A stretch of DNA of 64,000 nt from Aurifilum marmelostoma (taxonomy: Eukaryota > Ascomycota > Sordariomycetes > Diaporthales > Cryphonectriaceae): assembly GCA_027559495.1 (NCBI GenBank), contig JAMXSV010000003.1, forward strand, positions 2,232,001 through 2,296,000, in the 5' to 3' direction. Made by a program: the position numbers and the translations under genes. Shown here piece after piece: positions 1-12,719 of this stretch; position 1 is the stretch's first letter; each line of letters opens with the position of its first letter. The notes below the pieces were generated by a model. It saw only the letters and a program-made list of their open reading frames with translations, ran no database searches and was not told the DNA's origin.

Positions 1-299
1 GTCAGCAGTGGAAGCGACATGGTGTCGAAATCAGTATGCTCTTCCCATCATAAGCCTGTCTATCACCACGTGCCATAGCCATGCTTGACCAGCATGGACA
101 GAAACGATCCCGGGGAAAAAGAAAGAGGGGGAAAAAAAAAACGAATGCAATGACACCCAATAGTGCTTGGACCTCCAGTGGGAACGAAAAAAAGGAGCGA
201 CATAAAAGGTAAAGAGATATTGCAGATGGCAGTGGTGGATAGTGACTGTCCTTCCCCTCTTCTTCCCCTCCTTGCCCAGTCATGACAGCATATCGAGGA

Positions 300-2232
300 T
301 CATATACCCCAGCTGCCTCGCCTCTCGGCCACACCCCACGCAAGAGGGGTGATGCTGTCGAGGTCGGGATGTTGGCGAGCCCACTCATAGATGTACTGCT
401 TCAGGGCCCTCCACCGCGGACAGCGTCTGTCCTCGCTCGCGTCCAGGTCCATACTGATCTTGATGTGGCCCTTGGCCCGGCTGCCTATGCCGTCCATGAC
501 GACGTCGTCCTCGGTCTGCAGCTCCTTGGTGGGTATCCGGCTGATCTTGGACAGCTCCTCGTCGTAGGCCCGCGCCGTGGCGGGGTACCCGAGGCTGAGG
601 TAGTTGTAGACCTGGGTCACGAACTGGTCGTTGAACTCGATCGCGATGCGCTCCTTGAAGTCGGCGGCGGCCTTCTCCTGCTGCAGCCGCTGCTCCAGGC
701 CCATCAGCATGTGAAGGCCCTTGGGCTGACCGCCGCGGGAGCGGTGCTCCGAGACGGAGAAGAGCCCTGATGACTGGCCGGATGCCATGGGCGTGGGCTC
801 GGCAGAGACTGGGTAGGGGGCCAGCGTCCCGTCGTTCGAGGCATATGGATCGCTGTGTTCAAAGGGGGTCGCGGGTGAGGATGGGGTCATGATCATGGGC
901 GCCGGCCGGGCGGAGGGGACCAGTGCCTCGTCGCCCTTGTTCGTAAAGCAGTACCCCCTCCAGAGTCCGTTTTGTCCAGTAGCATCCCGGTTCTGCTCGA
1001 CGTTGGCGCCGGCAGCGACGTCCCACTTCTGGTCCGACTCGAGCTTGGTCTGCTTGGGCGACGGACACATGCGGAACGTGAGGTCCTTGCCGGCCATGGG
1101 CGGGCTCTTCAGGGTCCTCAGTCGGAACAACGCCTTCTCGGCGGCCTTGTCCTGCGCACCACCGGCCTGGTTCTGGTAGCCATAAAACCGGCCAAAAGCC
1201 CCCCGTGGGCGCGAAAATCCCGTGTCCTGCGGTGGTTGTTGGGACGGCAGAGCAGCTGCTGCAGAAGCGGCGGCGGTGGCGGCGGTGGCAGCAGGACGGG
1301 ATGGCGCATCAGGCATGTCCACGTCGGCGCTCTCACCAAAGGTGCCGGGGCGCGTGCCGATTGGCTGGCCGGAGGCCTTCGCATCGTATGATGCTGCAGG
1401 GCCAAAGTAGGAAGAGTCGTCCGACTTGCCCACCGCCCTGGGGTCCTCGCCGATGGGGCTCAGAGGCCCTATGGAACCCCTGATGGTATGGCGAGCCTTG
1501 TTGGTAAAGGCAAAAGTGTTGTCCGGTGGGCCCTCGCTCCTGATCGATCCCGAGTCCCAGGAGTCGACCTCACCCCTGTCCGCGGCGAGCTGATCGGCGT
1601 GCTTCTGCATCTCCTTGACCATCCAGTTGACATTGTCCTCTGACGAGTCCCTCCGCTCGTCCTTGTTGCCGGCACGTGTCTTGCCCCGGCCCCTCGGGGT
1701 GTCATCGTCGTCGGACCCCTCCCGCAGGAAGAAGTGCTCCGCACCGCCCAGCCTCATCGTGCTGTTGGGGAACGCCGACATGGCCAGCTCCTCCATGCGC
1801 TTCTGCGCCTCCAGCTTGTTGAGGTCGAAGACATGCTCGGCGATCTCATCATCACATGATTCCCTCCTGGCGTGGCCAGGCCTCCTGTTGTGCGGCCGCT
1901 TCTTGGCAGAGAGGGAGTAGATGTGTTTCGAGTAGGGTGTGATGTCGGTCTTATCCGCCGGCTTCGTGGCGGGTACAGTGTCACCGGCTCTCCGTGATCT
2001 TCTTGTGGACTCGAGAAGCTGCGGTGCGAACCGGCGCTTCTCCCGCACGACGGTGGTCTGGGTCTCATGGTGGGTGACCTTGGGAGGCGAGGGGGGGTTG
2101 AGGAGGGGAGTCCTCGGTCGGGGAGGGCTCAGGAGTCGGTTCGGCGGCTGGCCCTCCTCTCCTGTGCTCTTTGAAAGTGGTCTCGATGGGCACAGGAGCG
2201 AAGCGCCTCCGCGCCTGGGTTGGTTGTGTCAT
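300..2232 (-). CDS. Conserved fungal protein with LisH-like motif; frame broken near the start
   Basis: Function unknown; I recognise no enzyme domain. The frame from 2048 down to the TGA at 300 is open without introns, but it lacks an ATG at its beginning. The natural start is ATG 2232-2230 (MTQPTQARRRFAPVPIETT), in another frame. The two frames meet at a run of seven G at 2091-2097; with six G they join into one protein of 643 residues, rich in Ser/Pro/Arg, that reads SPPQPPSPPKVTHHETQT across the junction. The two halves share an RRFAP motif. Near the C terminus, QVYNYLSLGYPATARAYDEE fits a LisH-type dimerisation helix pair (inference). The middle is low complexity with runs of Ala, Gln and Asp. 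The C-terminal ~130 residues look most conserved (WRALKQYIYEWARQHPDLDS). The gene is certain; the role is not. Confidence 0.75.
2091..2097 (-). other. G7 homopolymer at frame break
   Basis: Run of seven G (C7 on the coding strand) where the ATG-containing frame passes into the long downstream frame. Removing one base restores a continuous reading frame. No GT...AG pair was found that would do the same as an intron. Confidence 0.65.
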
Positions 2233-3870
2233 AGTATATACAGTATTGGGGGTCGAGACGGCGAATTCGAGAAGGCTGTAAGTCGTATGCAGGCGTGTGG
2301 GAGGACAGGAGGATAGAGGTGCAGCAATTGAGGTTGAGGGCTGCTGGGGCGGGGCGAGGGAAGCTGGCTGTGCACTGTGAGAATGGTATGACACAGGGAA
2401 GAACAGCAGCAAGTCCTCAGGTGATGATCCGGGGATGGAGGCGACCCCTCGTCGAGTTGAGGCGATCAGCAAGACCTCCTTCTGATTTCAGAGCTAGAGC
2501 AATGCAGGGCGTGGTCGATGATGGACGATCGTCGTCTGTGACGGTGTGTGTTTGTGCGCGGGCGTGTATGCAATGCGCGGGAGGAGTTGGTCTTGTGACT
2601 TGCGGTCCAGGATGGCGTGCGTGCTTTCTTGGTTCTCGGGCTGTCCACGTCGAAGCACACACACAAACAAAGACGAGGCGCCTCTCAGGGGGAAGTCCGA
2701 GGGGGAAAGGCGAGGTCAGGACCGAGGCCAAACAAATGATCGTGAGTACCGAGTATGGAGAGCTGGTCTGTGGAGCCGAGAAAGAGACCCAAAAGGGCGG
2801 TCACAGAAGGTTAATATTGAAGCTGGAAAAAAAGGCGCCCACGATGCGGCTCGACGGTGCAGGTCCAGTCAGTTCTGGCGCCCGCCATTAGTCTCCCCCC
2901 CCCTCTCGAACTGATATGGGGGGTCGGGTCGTCTGGTCAAGTGGGCGAGGGGGGGGGGCTTCGACAAGTCTTAGTGGGGTTGCGTTCTGTAGTGGCAGAT
3001 AGTAAGTACATACTATGGCAAGCATGGTTCAGAAGGACGAGTCGGGTATGCCCTGGCCGTGCGATCTAGGTGGGCGAGACTGTATGATGCCACAGGCTCA
3101 CCTACTATGTACATGGCACACACTCATGCTACTGTACTGCTGCTAGGCCATGTACTACACCCTGCATGCATGTCCATAGTGTTGGGGTGCCACTGGGATC
3201 CGAGCCTACTAGATAACAACAAAATGAACGAGAGAAAAATAAAAATAAAAACAAGAACCCCCAACGAAAATGCCATGAATATCCTGTCTCGACCTTCCTA
3301 AAACACTCATGTTAATCTTTATCTCTCTCCATATCTGTCCACTGAGAGAGAGATCTGCTATCCCGGCCCAATTGCAGATTCGATGGGCCCAGCAAAAGAT
3401 GGAACCTGGCTGCTAATTTATTCTCTAGCGCTGTCTCAATAATGCATTCTTGAAGATTGATATTTCTTTTTTGTTTTTCTTCCTTCTTTCATGTGATTCT
3501 CAAACATGCTTGCCAGCCGACTGAACATACCTAACATATAGGCAAATAGACGGGGTTTTTTCTTGAGAGAAGTCAGTCAACCGTATCTGCTGAGCAACTC
3601 AACGTTTTTGGCTTGGCTGGACTGTGAAAGAAGAAAAGAAACTCCCTCCCAGACCGTTACATTCAATCTTTTTCAGCTCGATCTGGTCTGGCCGGCCTAC
3701 CTACTCAACGCAGGCACTCTCTCAATAGTCCGAGCCATGCAGGTGCAAGTGCTGATCTGCTCCGACCTGCATGAAGCGCGCAAGCCGCTGCTGCAGCATG
3801 AAAATGGTTACAGTCACAACAAACCAAATCCCGATACAACCAGGCAAGAAAATCTTCAAGGACAACACAT

Positions 3871-3871
<1 letters not shown>

Positions 3872-3907
<36 letters not shown>
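3872..3907. repeat. (CAG)12 triplet repeat
   Basis: Twelve perfect CAG units in non-coding DNA. The Ser and Gln frames across it have no supporting coding context. Confidence 0.95.
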
Positions 3908-3908
<1 letters not shown>

Positions 3909-4725
3909 TTACGCCATCTCGTCTTCAGAAGGACAAGCCTGTGTAAAGGGGGCTCAAACCTAGAGCGACACACACCTCATAGCGCGACCGATCCAGGGCG
4001 GACCCGCTTCACCGTCGGCACTGCTAAAATAAGTATCGCAATACGAACACCTGGGCGCGCTACAGATGGAGTCGGCAAAATCTCCTTGTATTAGTAGTGC
4101 CGAGTGTTATGACGAGCAAGATGAACATGGGAAATAGATACGAGCAGGGTGTCAATTAACAGGACCGCGATCGCAATACCCAAGACGAGACGGCGAGACC
4201 AGCAAGAAGAAATCATCATCGTACCAAGAGGGTGGGTGGTGTTCCTTTTGAGCGGATCGTTCCGAGGAGCCATTTTCCTCGGCTACTCGTGCCACACACC
4301 TCGTACACACACACAAACATACACACACGCACACACTCACACCCAGACACAGTGTGCTCACACTCCCATCCCTCCTGAGTATGCCGATCCATCATGTCCC
4401 CCCGCCTGCCTAGACCCTCGCCCTCTCCCGAGATCAGACGTCGAGTCCAAAGTCTGGAACGCTGACAAGGACCCACGCGGGGAGTGTCTTCTCGTACCTG
4501 CCAGAGCGCAGCTTCTGCTCTGGCTCCTCCCCACTTGTTGGGGCTCAGAGGACGGTGGAATGGTCTCGAGGTCGCCCCCGGGAAAGACGAGATTTTCACA
4601 CTCAACACACAACAACATATGACACGCCACGCCACCCACTCGCGTGCGTTTGCAGGATCTAGCAGCAGCCAAGACAATAAACAAAAAAAAAAAAAGGGTT
4701 GTTCTGGCTCGTCAAACTTTTGCAC

Positions 4726-4744
4726 TTTTTTTTTTTTTTTTTTT
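4726..4744. repeat. T19 homopolymer
   Basis: Uninterrupted run of 19 T, with a run of 13 A at 4683-4695 just upstream. Confidence 0.9.
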
Positions 4745-7104
4745 CACCGTTCTTGTGTACAAGCAGTAGTATTGCAAGCGCGGCAACGGCGGCGCGAGAA
4801 TACCTACTACCATGGTACGGTGTTAAACTTTGCTCATATTGACGAGATGTCTAAGTAGACAGGCTCAACAAGTTTTCAATGCAGCCTACCATGTATGCAT
4901 GTAGCATTGGGACGAAAAGTGTGAGTGCGTGGCGCGATGTGTGCAGGCACAAAGGAGGATGGATGGAGGGTATGTAAGCTGTTGGTGGTGGGTGTGCCCC
5001 AACCAGCAATTTATTCGCCAGTGTAAGTCCTGATAACGCCGCCTCGGTCAAAAATGTGGTGATAAGATCGTGGGATGACAAATTTGATCGACCTTGACCC
5101 TAGTGTGTCTGCATATTCCACTGGCAGTGACACATCCCTGGCAGGCTTGACATGTACTGGAGGGCGGCCGTGTTCAGCACCTCGTAGCTGCAGTGTGATT
5201 GAGTGAGTAGGTATGCAGCCACGGCGGTGCGGTGGTGATCCGGAGTTGGACCCGAGACCTGCCACGGCACTTGCCCGCTCCGAGGAGAATGTCTTGCCTG
5301 TCGTCTGGTGTGGCACACTTTCTTTCGCCGCAATTTCCATTCTCCTCGCCAATTTTGGGGGCATGCAACTACTACTGTATAATTCTCCGCGCGGTGGTAC
5401 ATCTCTCGCGCCCACACTTGCTCATTTCCTGCTCCTACGACGCCCTGCTTACCCGACCTCGACAACACTCTTCTCACAACAAAGCCCTGTGATTCAAGAC
5501 CGCCGACGAAACCTTTGCCACACTCAATTAGATGGGGGGAAAAACCCAGCCTCAAAGCCTGCTGAGAAGCCCCTGAGCCGTCGTCGGGGCGCTGGTTCCC
5601 GGGTGTCTCGTATATCTGCCGCGCAGTAAATGAAATGGCACCCCTTGTTTATTGTTGCTGCCCAGCCGCATTCCAGTGCACCCGCCCAGGTGCTCAACCC
5701 GGCTGCTGCAGGCTGGTGATGATGCGGCCAAGCTCTAATAGATCTCAGACACTGCTGCCCGTGAGGGAAACGAAGAACGGGACTGTGCTCTTCATCTCTT
5801 CGAAACAGTGTTGTGTAACAGACAGAGAGGGAGAGAGGGGAAAAAAAAAGAGGGTGGGCTTTGGTTTCCTGGAACTTTGTCCTTCTCCTTTGACACCTTA
5901 TTTTGCTCCTGTGTGCCCACCAGCCGACATCCGTCCCACATAGCAACACTGCTTGGCGCACCAGATCTTGCGGTGGACAAAAAGACGGTCAGACCATCAG
6001 CACCACCGTCCATCTGGTCAGGGCAGGCATGTAGAAAGCCGCACAACACATAGCTTGTTGCCATGGTGTCTCCGGGCTAGCTATGTATCCACAAGAGGTA
6101 GAGAAGAAGAAGAAGAAGAATTAAAAAAGAGAAGAGTCTCATCCCGGGTGCCACGTTAACACGAGCGGGTCAGCCCTGGGAGGGACCATATTTTACACAG
6201 CTCTGGGCCACGAATGGGCCACGAATGCAGCCGGGGTGGTTTAGTTTCGTCCAAGGTGGAGAGGGTTTTTTGGGTCCAAGGTTCATCTGAAAACTTTCTT
6301 GACGACGACAGGCAAGACTATTGCCGGGGTATAGAGAGAATAAAGGGAAGAGAAGAAAAAGAAAAAGAAAAAGGGGGATGTCCACTTGCAGGAATTAAAA
6401 AAAGAAAAAAAAAGGGAGTGCGTAATCAAGAGCTTGAGATAGAGATGACGAGGGATACAGCGTACCGTAGATGCCTCGACACCTTGGCACCTCTCACAAG
6501 CCCTGCAGGCCACGACCGACAAGGCCTCGACAAGATAGATAGATATCTCGTGCGGTTATCCCACTACAGAGTGAGGACCATGGTTGGTACCACTGTATAC
6601 AGTTTGTAGTAGATCGACTAGTAGCCTTGAGATCCAATCGGAGAGGTCCAATCTGAGATACCGCTAAGATCATGGTTATTTCTTTTCGTCTCAGCAAAAG
6701 GGGAAAAGAAGGAAAGAGAAACAAGACATGGGAAATGAGGTGTGTGTGGGCGGGCGGGCAAGATAACGTTGACGTGGTGGTGGTGGTGGGAGTGGGAAGC
6801 ATGTTCGCAGGGCACAGTGATAAGGAAAAGGGAAAAAAGAAAAAAAAAAGCACATGCCTCATCTCGGGATATTTTTCCTTGTTGATGCTATGGTACAATC
6901 GGGGGAGCACGCGACACATGTACACGCACACATGCACGCGAGGAGATGACGGGGGCGGACGAGAATACGGGAATATGTACGTAAGTCAAAAAAGGTACTT
7001 GGACGGATCTCGGATGGCAGCCCACACACAGGCATACCACAGTACTGCAGGTTCAGGGAGCCTTGGAGCCCTTTCTGGGGCTTGCTTGCTGCTAAAATAG
7101 AACC

Positions 7105-7105
<1 letters not shown>

Positions 7106-7142
<37 letters not shown>

Positions 7143-7174
7143 GCCGCCGCCACCACCATCACCACCACCACCAT
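7106..7174. repeat. Compound CTG/CCG/CCA triplet array
   Basis: Eleven CTG units (7108-7140) run directly into three CCG units and then CCA/TCA units ending near 7174. It is non-coding as far as can be judged. Confidence 0.9.
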
Positions 7175-7640
7175 GCTGATCCGGTGGTACATGGGGCTAC
7201 GGGGGTGATGCTGTGGCTACAGAGGGTGTCTGGGTGTGTACCCCCGGCACGTACTACGGTACAGCGGGCGAGCAGGTAGCCGTGGTACCCCTGCAGTGCG
7301 TGCCTTGCACAGCTGATGGTGCCCTGGTCCCTGTTCTGTGCAGGCAAGTCTCGAATTCCAAGAACACGAAGTAGCAGCAAGAGCCAAAGATGCATGCAGA
7401 CAGAACAAACCAACCGCCGTGATTGTCTTAGTCAGTCAGTCAAATCGGTTCAGCGAAAGAAGGGCTCAACTCAAGGCAGCATGTAGCCTCCTTTCTCTCG
7501 TCTGCCGCCCTGCTTTTCTTGTTTTTTTCTTTTTCCCTTCTTTTTTCTTGAAACGTATCGATATTGTTGTTACTGGGAGATACGACATTCCTTTGCTCGA
7601 GGGATAACCCTTTCCCCTCCACGTGCCTCCCTCCACCCTC

Positions 7641-7667
7641 ACCACCACCACCACCACCACCACCACC
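7641..7667. repeat. (ACC)9 triplet repeat
   Basis: Nine ACC units in the C/T/A-rich stretch upstream of the gene at 8162, probably in its promoter or leader. Confidence 0.9.
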
Positions 7668-8003
7668 CTGCTCATCAGCACCATCATCACCAGCTGGAAA
7701 GTCGACAGTCCCTCTCCTTGTGCATTGGTTCGTCGGTCAGAAACGGCATCTGCCAATCCTGTCATCCACCCATCAGATGCCATGCCGTATCCGTCGTCGG
7801 CTACAGGCTAATACAATACCTACCTACCACCTCCTCGACACCATTCCAGCTCGTTCGTTCGTCCGTCCGATCGCTACCAGCAACAGCATAGCACAGCCGA
7901 CGCCGGGCCCCCTCCCCAACGCTCACGTCGCTCACTTTCTTACCACCAGTTACTAATCGCCCCCATTGGTCCTCTTGCTGAATTCTGGTGCCGGCCTTGC
8001 AGC

Positions 8004-8007
<4 letters not shown>

Positions 8008-8034
<27 letters not shown>
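8008..8034. repeat. (TC)n tract in probable 5' leader
   Basis: Perfect TC dinucleotide run about 130 bases before the ATG at 8162. Pyrimidine tracts of this kind are frequent near fungal transcription starts. Confidence 0.85.
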
Positions 8035-8161
8035 TCTTGCGGTCCACATGTATCTGGCGACTTGATCTTGCACTCTCTCTCGTCTTTCCTTTCCTCCCTT
8101 GCAGGAAATTCAGGCTGCCGCTGCTGCTGCTGCTGCTGCTGTCTCGCCCTGCGGAAGGATC

Positions 8162-11100
8162 ATGGATTCCACCACGATCCCTCGAGATGGCACGACAGAC
8201 GCGCTGCACGAGACTGGCTTAGGCTCTTCTGCTGGTGCTGCAGCAGCACACGATAGGGCAGCCGACGCCACCCCATCCCCGGGCGCGACCACTCAGGGCT
8301 ATCTGCAGGCACCACACTCGCAACCTGCCCATTCCGTACAGGTGCAGGAGGAAGATATAGAGGAACGACAGCAAGAAGAAGAGGCAGAAGCACAAACAGA
8401 AATACAGACCATACAGATACAAGCACAAGCACAGACAGACGAGGCACAGGCACAGGCACAAGCACAGGCATCAACACGAGCCTCGGGTGGAAATGACCCT
8501 GCAGCTGCCGCCCATGCATCATCTCCTGCACAAGGTTCGGGGCCACCAAGCGAAAATGCACCTCTCGCTATAGACAAGGGTGCTGGCCAGGACACACTCC
8601 AGCACCACCACCACCAGCAGCACCAGCACCAGCCCGAGCCCGTCGCTGCAGACTCTCTCGCCTCCACAATCGAGGCCCTCCAGCAGCGTCTCCATCTCGA
8701 ACAGGACGGCCTCGCCAGCCCCCGACACGAGCTCGAGCTGATCCCAGAGGACCAGCCCATCTCCTCCCCCCACTCCGCCGGCTCGGAGGTCGCTCCTCTC
8801 CTGCCTCCCAGCTCCATCCTGGCCAGCAGCACCTCGCACTCGAATCGTGCCTCCGCCACCTCGACCCCTGACACGGGCATCCAGCGCCCTGCCGCGCTGC
8901 GAGTCGTGGCACATCCTCTCCCGTCTCGCCCCTCCACACGATCACCCGTCACCCCGACCTCCCCCCCTCGAGCCGTCGCTGTCGCCCACCATCATCCGTA
9001 CTGCCTCGTCCAACTCGGTCCTCCGCCACCCCGCCCCTGACATCAACGCCCGCTCAGGCTCCTACACCAGCAACATCGCCGCCCTCGAGGCCACCGCCGA
9101 GCGCTTTTCCATGACCAGCAGCATAGAGGATGCCATCAGGGACGCCCACAACGAGCTAAAGCGCAGCGACAGCCGCCGCTCCTCCATCCTCGCCGCAAGC
9201 GTCCGGAGCGCCGGCGACCACAACACCGCCGACGGCCCCCAGGTGCTCTCCCAGAGCTCCATCGTCGGCCTGAACAACGCCGCGAGGACCGGCGGCTACT
9301 CTCCCGGCGGCTACATCATGAGTCCCACCCAGTCCCTGACGGGGTGTCTGAGGAGCGGGAGCAAGAGCAGCGGGCCCCTGTCCAGGGCCAACAGCACCAG
9401 GAGCAAGCCCGAGACCATCGACGGGGAGGCTTTTCCCAACCTGTCCCCCGGCTCCTTCATGTCCAGAGATGGCCCGGGCAAGGGCTCCACGCGAAGCGCC
9501 CGCAGCGTCCGCAGCGTCCACAGCACCCATAGCGTCCACAGCAACCGCTCTGGTCCGCTCTCCCTGGCTGAGATCGCCGAGATGGAGCCTCCGGCCACCT
9601 TGACTCTCGACGCCATGGACGAGGCAGACCGTACGGCCCCCAAGCTGGAGGACCTGGGCGACGATGAGCACACGATCCTCGCGAGGGCCCATCAGCATGT
9701 CGACCCCGACGCCACCGACATCCACGTTGCAGAGCCGTCGGCACAGCATCCGGATAACAACAATGACAACGAGGAGACGCTCATGCTGGGTCAGTTTGCT
9801 AGCGACTCGTACTGGGATAACCATGGGGACGTGGGCGTGCAGGCCCGCAGCCCCGCCAACCCGCCGTCAGCCCGTGTCCGTGACGAATATGAGCCTCCAG
9901 CCGAACACCACCAGCACGAGCACAGGTCCTATGGAACTCCCGACACTGCCGACGAGGATAATTTCTTTGCCGACTTTGACGGGATGCACTGTGACCCGGA
10001 CTCGGTGGCCGAGAATTTCCCTATTCACCAACAACAACAAGAACAACAGCATGAAGAGGACGAGTACCCCCGGCCGAGACCACGACCAGCACAGAGGAGG
10101 ACCACCACGGCTCGGCCTCAGTCTTACTTCGACCCGGAGACGAACCAGCAGATGCTGTACTACCCCGCCCGCGTCCCGGCTATGCTGAACCTGCCGCCCA
10201 AGCTGGGCAGGGGCATGAAGGCCGCGCAGGCGGCGAGGACCGCCCGCAGGAGCCAGGTGTTGAGCCAGATGCCCAAGACTGCCCGAGAGAGCAGGTTCTG
10301 GCTGCCCGACCCGCTCGAGAAGGAGGGCCCGACCGACCTGCTGGGGGTCGACCTGCCGCAGGGCTCAGGGAACCTGATGGGCGACGATGTCACGCCGAGC
10401 TCGGCACACTCGAGCTCTCGCGAGTTCGGCCGGGAGCATGCGCTGGCCACCCTCGAGGGCCCGGGGACGGCGTCGCAGGAGAAGGTCTCATCGTTGGACT
10501 CGCCAGATGTGCATAACCTGCGGCGCCCGGCCAAGCTTGGAGGCACCACCGCCGCTGCGCGCCAGTCCCGCATGAACCTCGCGGACCTGCCACCTCAGCT
10601 GCGCGCCAGCGTCTTCTTCGACCTGCCCGCCGAGTCCCCCAAGCTCGAGGTCAAGAACGGGTCCGCCATGGCCACACTGGACAGCATCCTGGACGCGGCC
10701 GCCTCGGCACCTGTCAACGCTTTCACAGACCACGCCTTCGCAGGTCATCTCGGCTCCGAGGTGTACGGCCACGAGAAGAGGAAGAGCAGCCGCAAGAGCC
10801 AGCTCCTACCACCCGAGGCCGCCGCCGGCAACGCGAAGGGCCACAGACTATCCAAGAGCGCCTCGACCACACTCGCAGTGCCGGATGCGGAGAAGCGCAA
10901 GTCGGTCTGGTCCCTGCTGCCTGGCCGTAGCAAGTCCAGGAGCAGCGTCAACCTGCTCAACACACCAGACGAAGACGCCCGCTCGAGGCTGTCGGCTCCC
11001 GCCGGCGATGAGGACTCGCAGTCAGATGTAGACGAGCACTCGGCTCTGGCGCCTGACGACAACGAGAGGGCTTTTGAATCCGGCTCCGAGGACGCGGAGC

Positions 11101-12719
11101 AGGTGTACACAGGCCCTCCCACGACGCTGCTGGCCGAGCTCCAGATGCGCAAGCAGCAGCAGAAGAACCGCACGCGCAACCCCCTGCACCAGGGCAACGC
11201 CCTCCACAGCACGCTCCTCGAGCTCGACTCGGTGGCGCAGATGGAAGCCAGCCAGCGGCAGAAGAAGAAGGTGAACCTGGCCTGGGCTGCGGACCACTCT
11301 GACGCGGGCAACGACGACGAGGACGACGAGGACATACCACTGGGCCTGTTGGCTGCCAAGAAGCAGCTCGGCCCCGAGGCGTCCGACCGCGACATGGCCA
11401 TTGCCGCACAGGAGCTGAGCCGGCCGCTGGGCCTGCTGGAGAAGCGAGATATGGACGACAACGAGCCGCTGTCTCGGAGGCGGGACAGGCTGCAGGGCAA
11501 GCCGGTGCCCGTCAGCATGTACCTCCAGCCCAGCGGCAACGCCACCAGGCTGTCGGTGATGCCCGGCAGCAACAAGGAGCCCATCAGCCCCCTGCGCATG
11601 GTGCGCCCGGTGAGCGCCTCGGCCAGCGCCCCTGGGGGCCAGGACGACGTGGAGAAGGAGGAGGAGGAGGTCGAGGGCGAGACCCTCGGCGAGCGCATGA
11701 GGAGACTGCGGGGCGAGGACGAGGAGAACCCCCTGCCGAGGGCCAGGCGTGTGAGCACGGCCTTCTCCGAGGAGCTGCTGGGCGAGTGGGGCTACGACGA
11801 GGAAGCCGAGAGGAAGAAGAAGAAGGAGGAGGAGGAGGAAGCAGCCAAGAAGAACGCAGCCCCACCAGCCGAGGAGGAAGAGACGCTCGGGCAGCGTCGC
11901 CGTCGCCTACAGGCGGAGCGGGAGGCCCGTGAGAAGGAGATGGGCATCCGCGCCGTGTCGGGCGGCAGCCAGAAGGAGAATGTGTTCCGGCGCCTCAGCC
12001 TGGCCGGCGTGCTCGGCGCAAACCCACTCGAGGGCCCTCAGGGCAAGATGGACCCTCGCGAGATTGAGCGCCGTCACAGGGAGGAGGAGGCCGCCCGCGC
12101 TGCTCACGATCAGGAGGCCAAGATGCGCGCATTCCGGGCCCAGATGCCCACGAACCTGAACGACCCCCGCGGCGGCGTCGTCCAGCCTGGTGGGTACCAG
12201 AAGGGCAGGTTCAACGACAACATGGGTGGCCTGGGCGGCGGACCGGGACAGCAGCCGATGAGCCGTCACCAGCTCCGGGCCAGCATGAGCATCGGACAGC
12301 TGGGGCAGCACAGCCAGGGCGCCCGAGCTGTGAGCGGCACGAACCTGATCGGCGCGGCTGGCAACTACGGCAACGCGAACAACGGCGGCGGCGTGAACGG
12401 CCTGAACCCCGTCTTTGCCAACCCCAACCCCTTTGGCCACGGTTATACCGGCGGCTTCATGCAGCAGCCGCAGTATCACCAGCAGGCCAGCCCCTTTATC
12501 AACGGCAGCCTGCTGAGCCAAGGAGGCTATGGTGCCTTTGGTGGAGGCATCGGCGCGGCAGGCGGGTACACGGCGAACCAGACTGCGTACGGCGCCGGTG
12601 TAGGCTTCCAAGGCGGGATGATGCCTACCAACTATGGCGTGCAGGCCGGCGGCGCGATGCCCATGGTGGGCGGGCAACAGACAGACCTTGTGGAGAGGTG
12701 GAGGCAGGGCATCCGATGA
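8162..12719 (+). CDS. Large, mostly disordered conserved fungal protein; one frame break
   Basis: No known domain recognised. The start is ATG 8162 (MDSTTIPRDG); the frame shifts at seven C at 8961-8967. With six C, the N-terminal frame joins the long downstream frame through TSPLEPSLSPTIIRTASSNS, giving 1518 residues with no intron. The N terminus is low complexity (Gln/Ala/Glu repeats, a His/Gln stretch, Ser/Pro). The middle has Arg-Ser-Val-His-Ser repeats (about 9490-9550) and long acidic, basic and Ser-rich tracts. The C-terminal ~200 residues are Gly/Asn/Gln-rich and end DLVERWRQGIR. A short basic motif, roughly E-[PT]-L-x-x-R-x-R-R/D-R-L, occurs three times near 11461, 11681 and 11881. 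The composition suggests a scaffold or regulatory protein, but this is only inference. Confidence 0.8.
8961..8967 (+). other. C7 homopolymer at frame break
   Basis: Run of seven C at the point where the upstream frame (residues 1 to about 266) must pass to the downstream frame. One base too many explains the break. Confidence 0.7.

Larger units (their letters stand above)
2233..8161. other. 5.9 kb gene-poor intergenic region
   Basis: No open frame here has coding character: the frames are short, rich in Cys, Ser, Arg and His, and overlap on both strands. The region holds many microsatellites and homopolymers: (CAG)12 at 3872, (CA)n at about 4303-4350, A13 at 4683, T19 at 4726, a CTG/CCG/CCA array at 7106, (ACC)9 at 7641 and (TC)n at 8008. 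The last ~500 bases before 8162 are C/T-rich and are probably the 5' leader of the next gene. Promoters of the two flanking, diverging genes must lie here. A non-coding RNA cannot be excluded. Confidence 0.7.

Noticed and set aside
3872..3946. Coding poly-Gln or poly-Ser from the CAG array
   Set aside because: Frames across it lack any conserved flank, and both strands show equally long repeat-driven frames.
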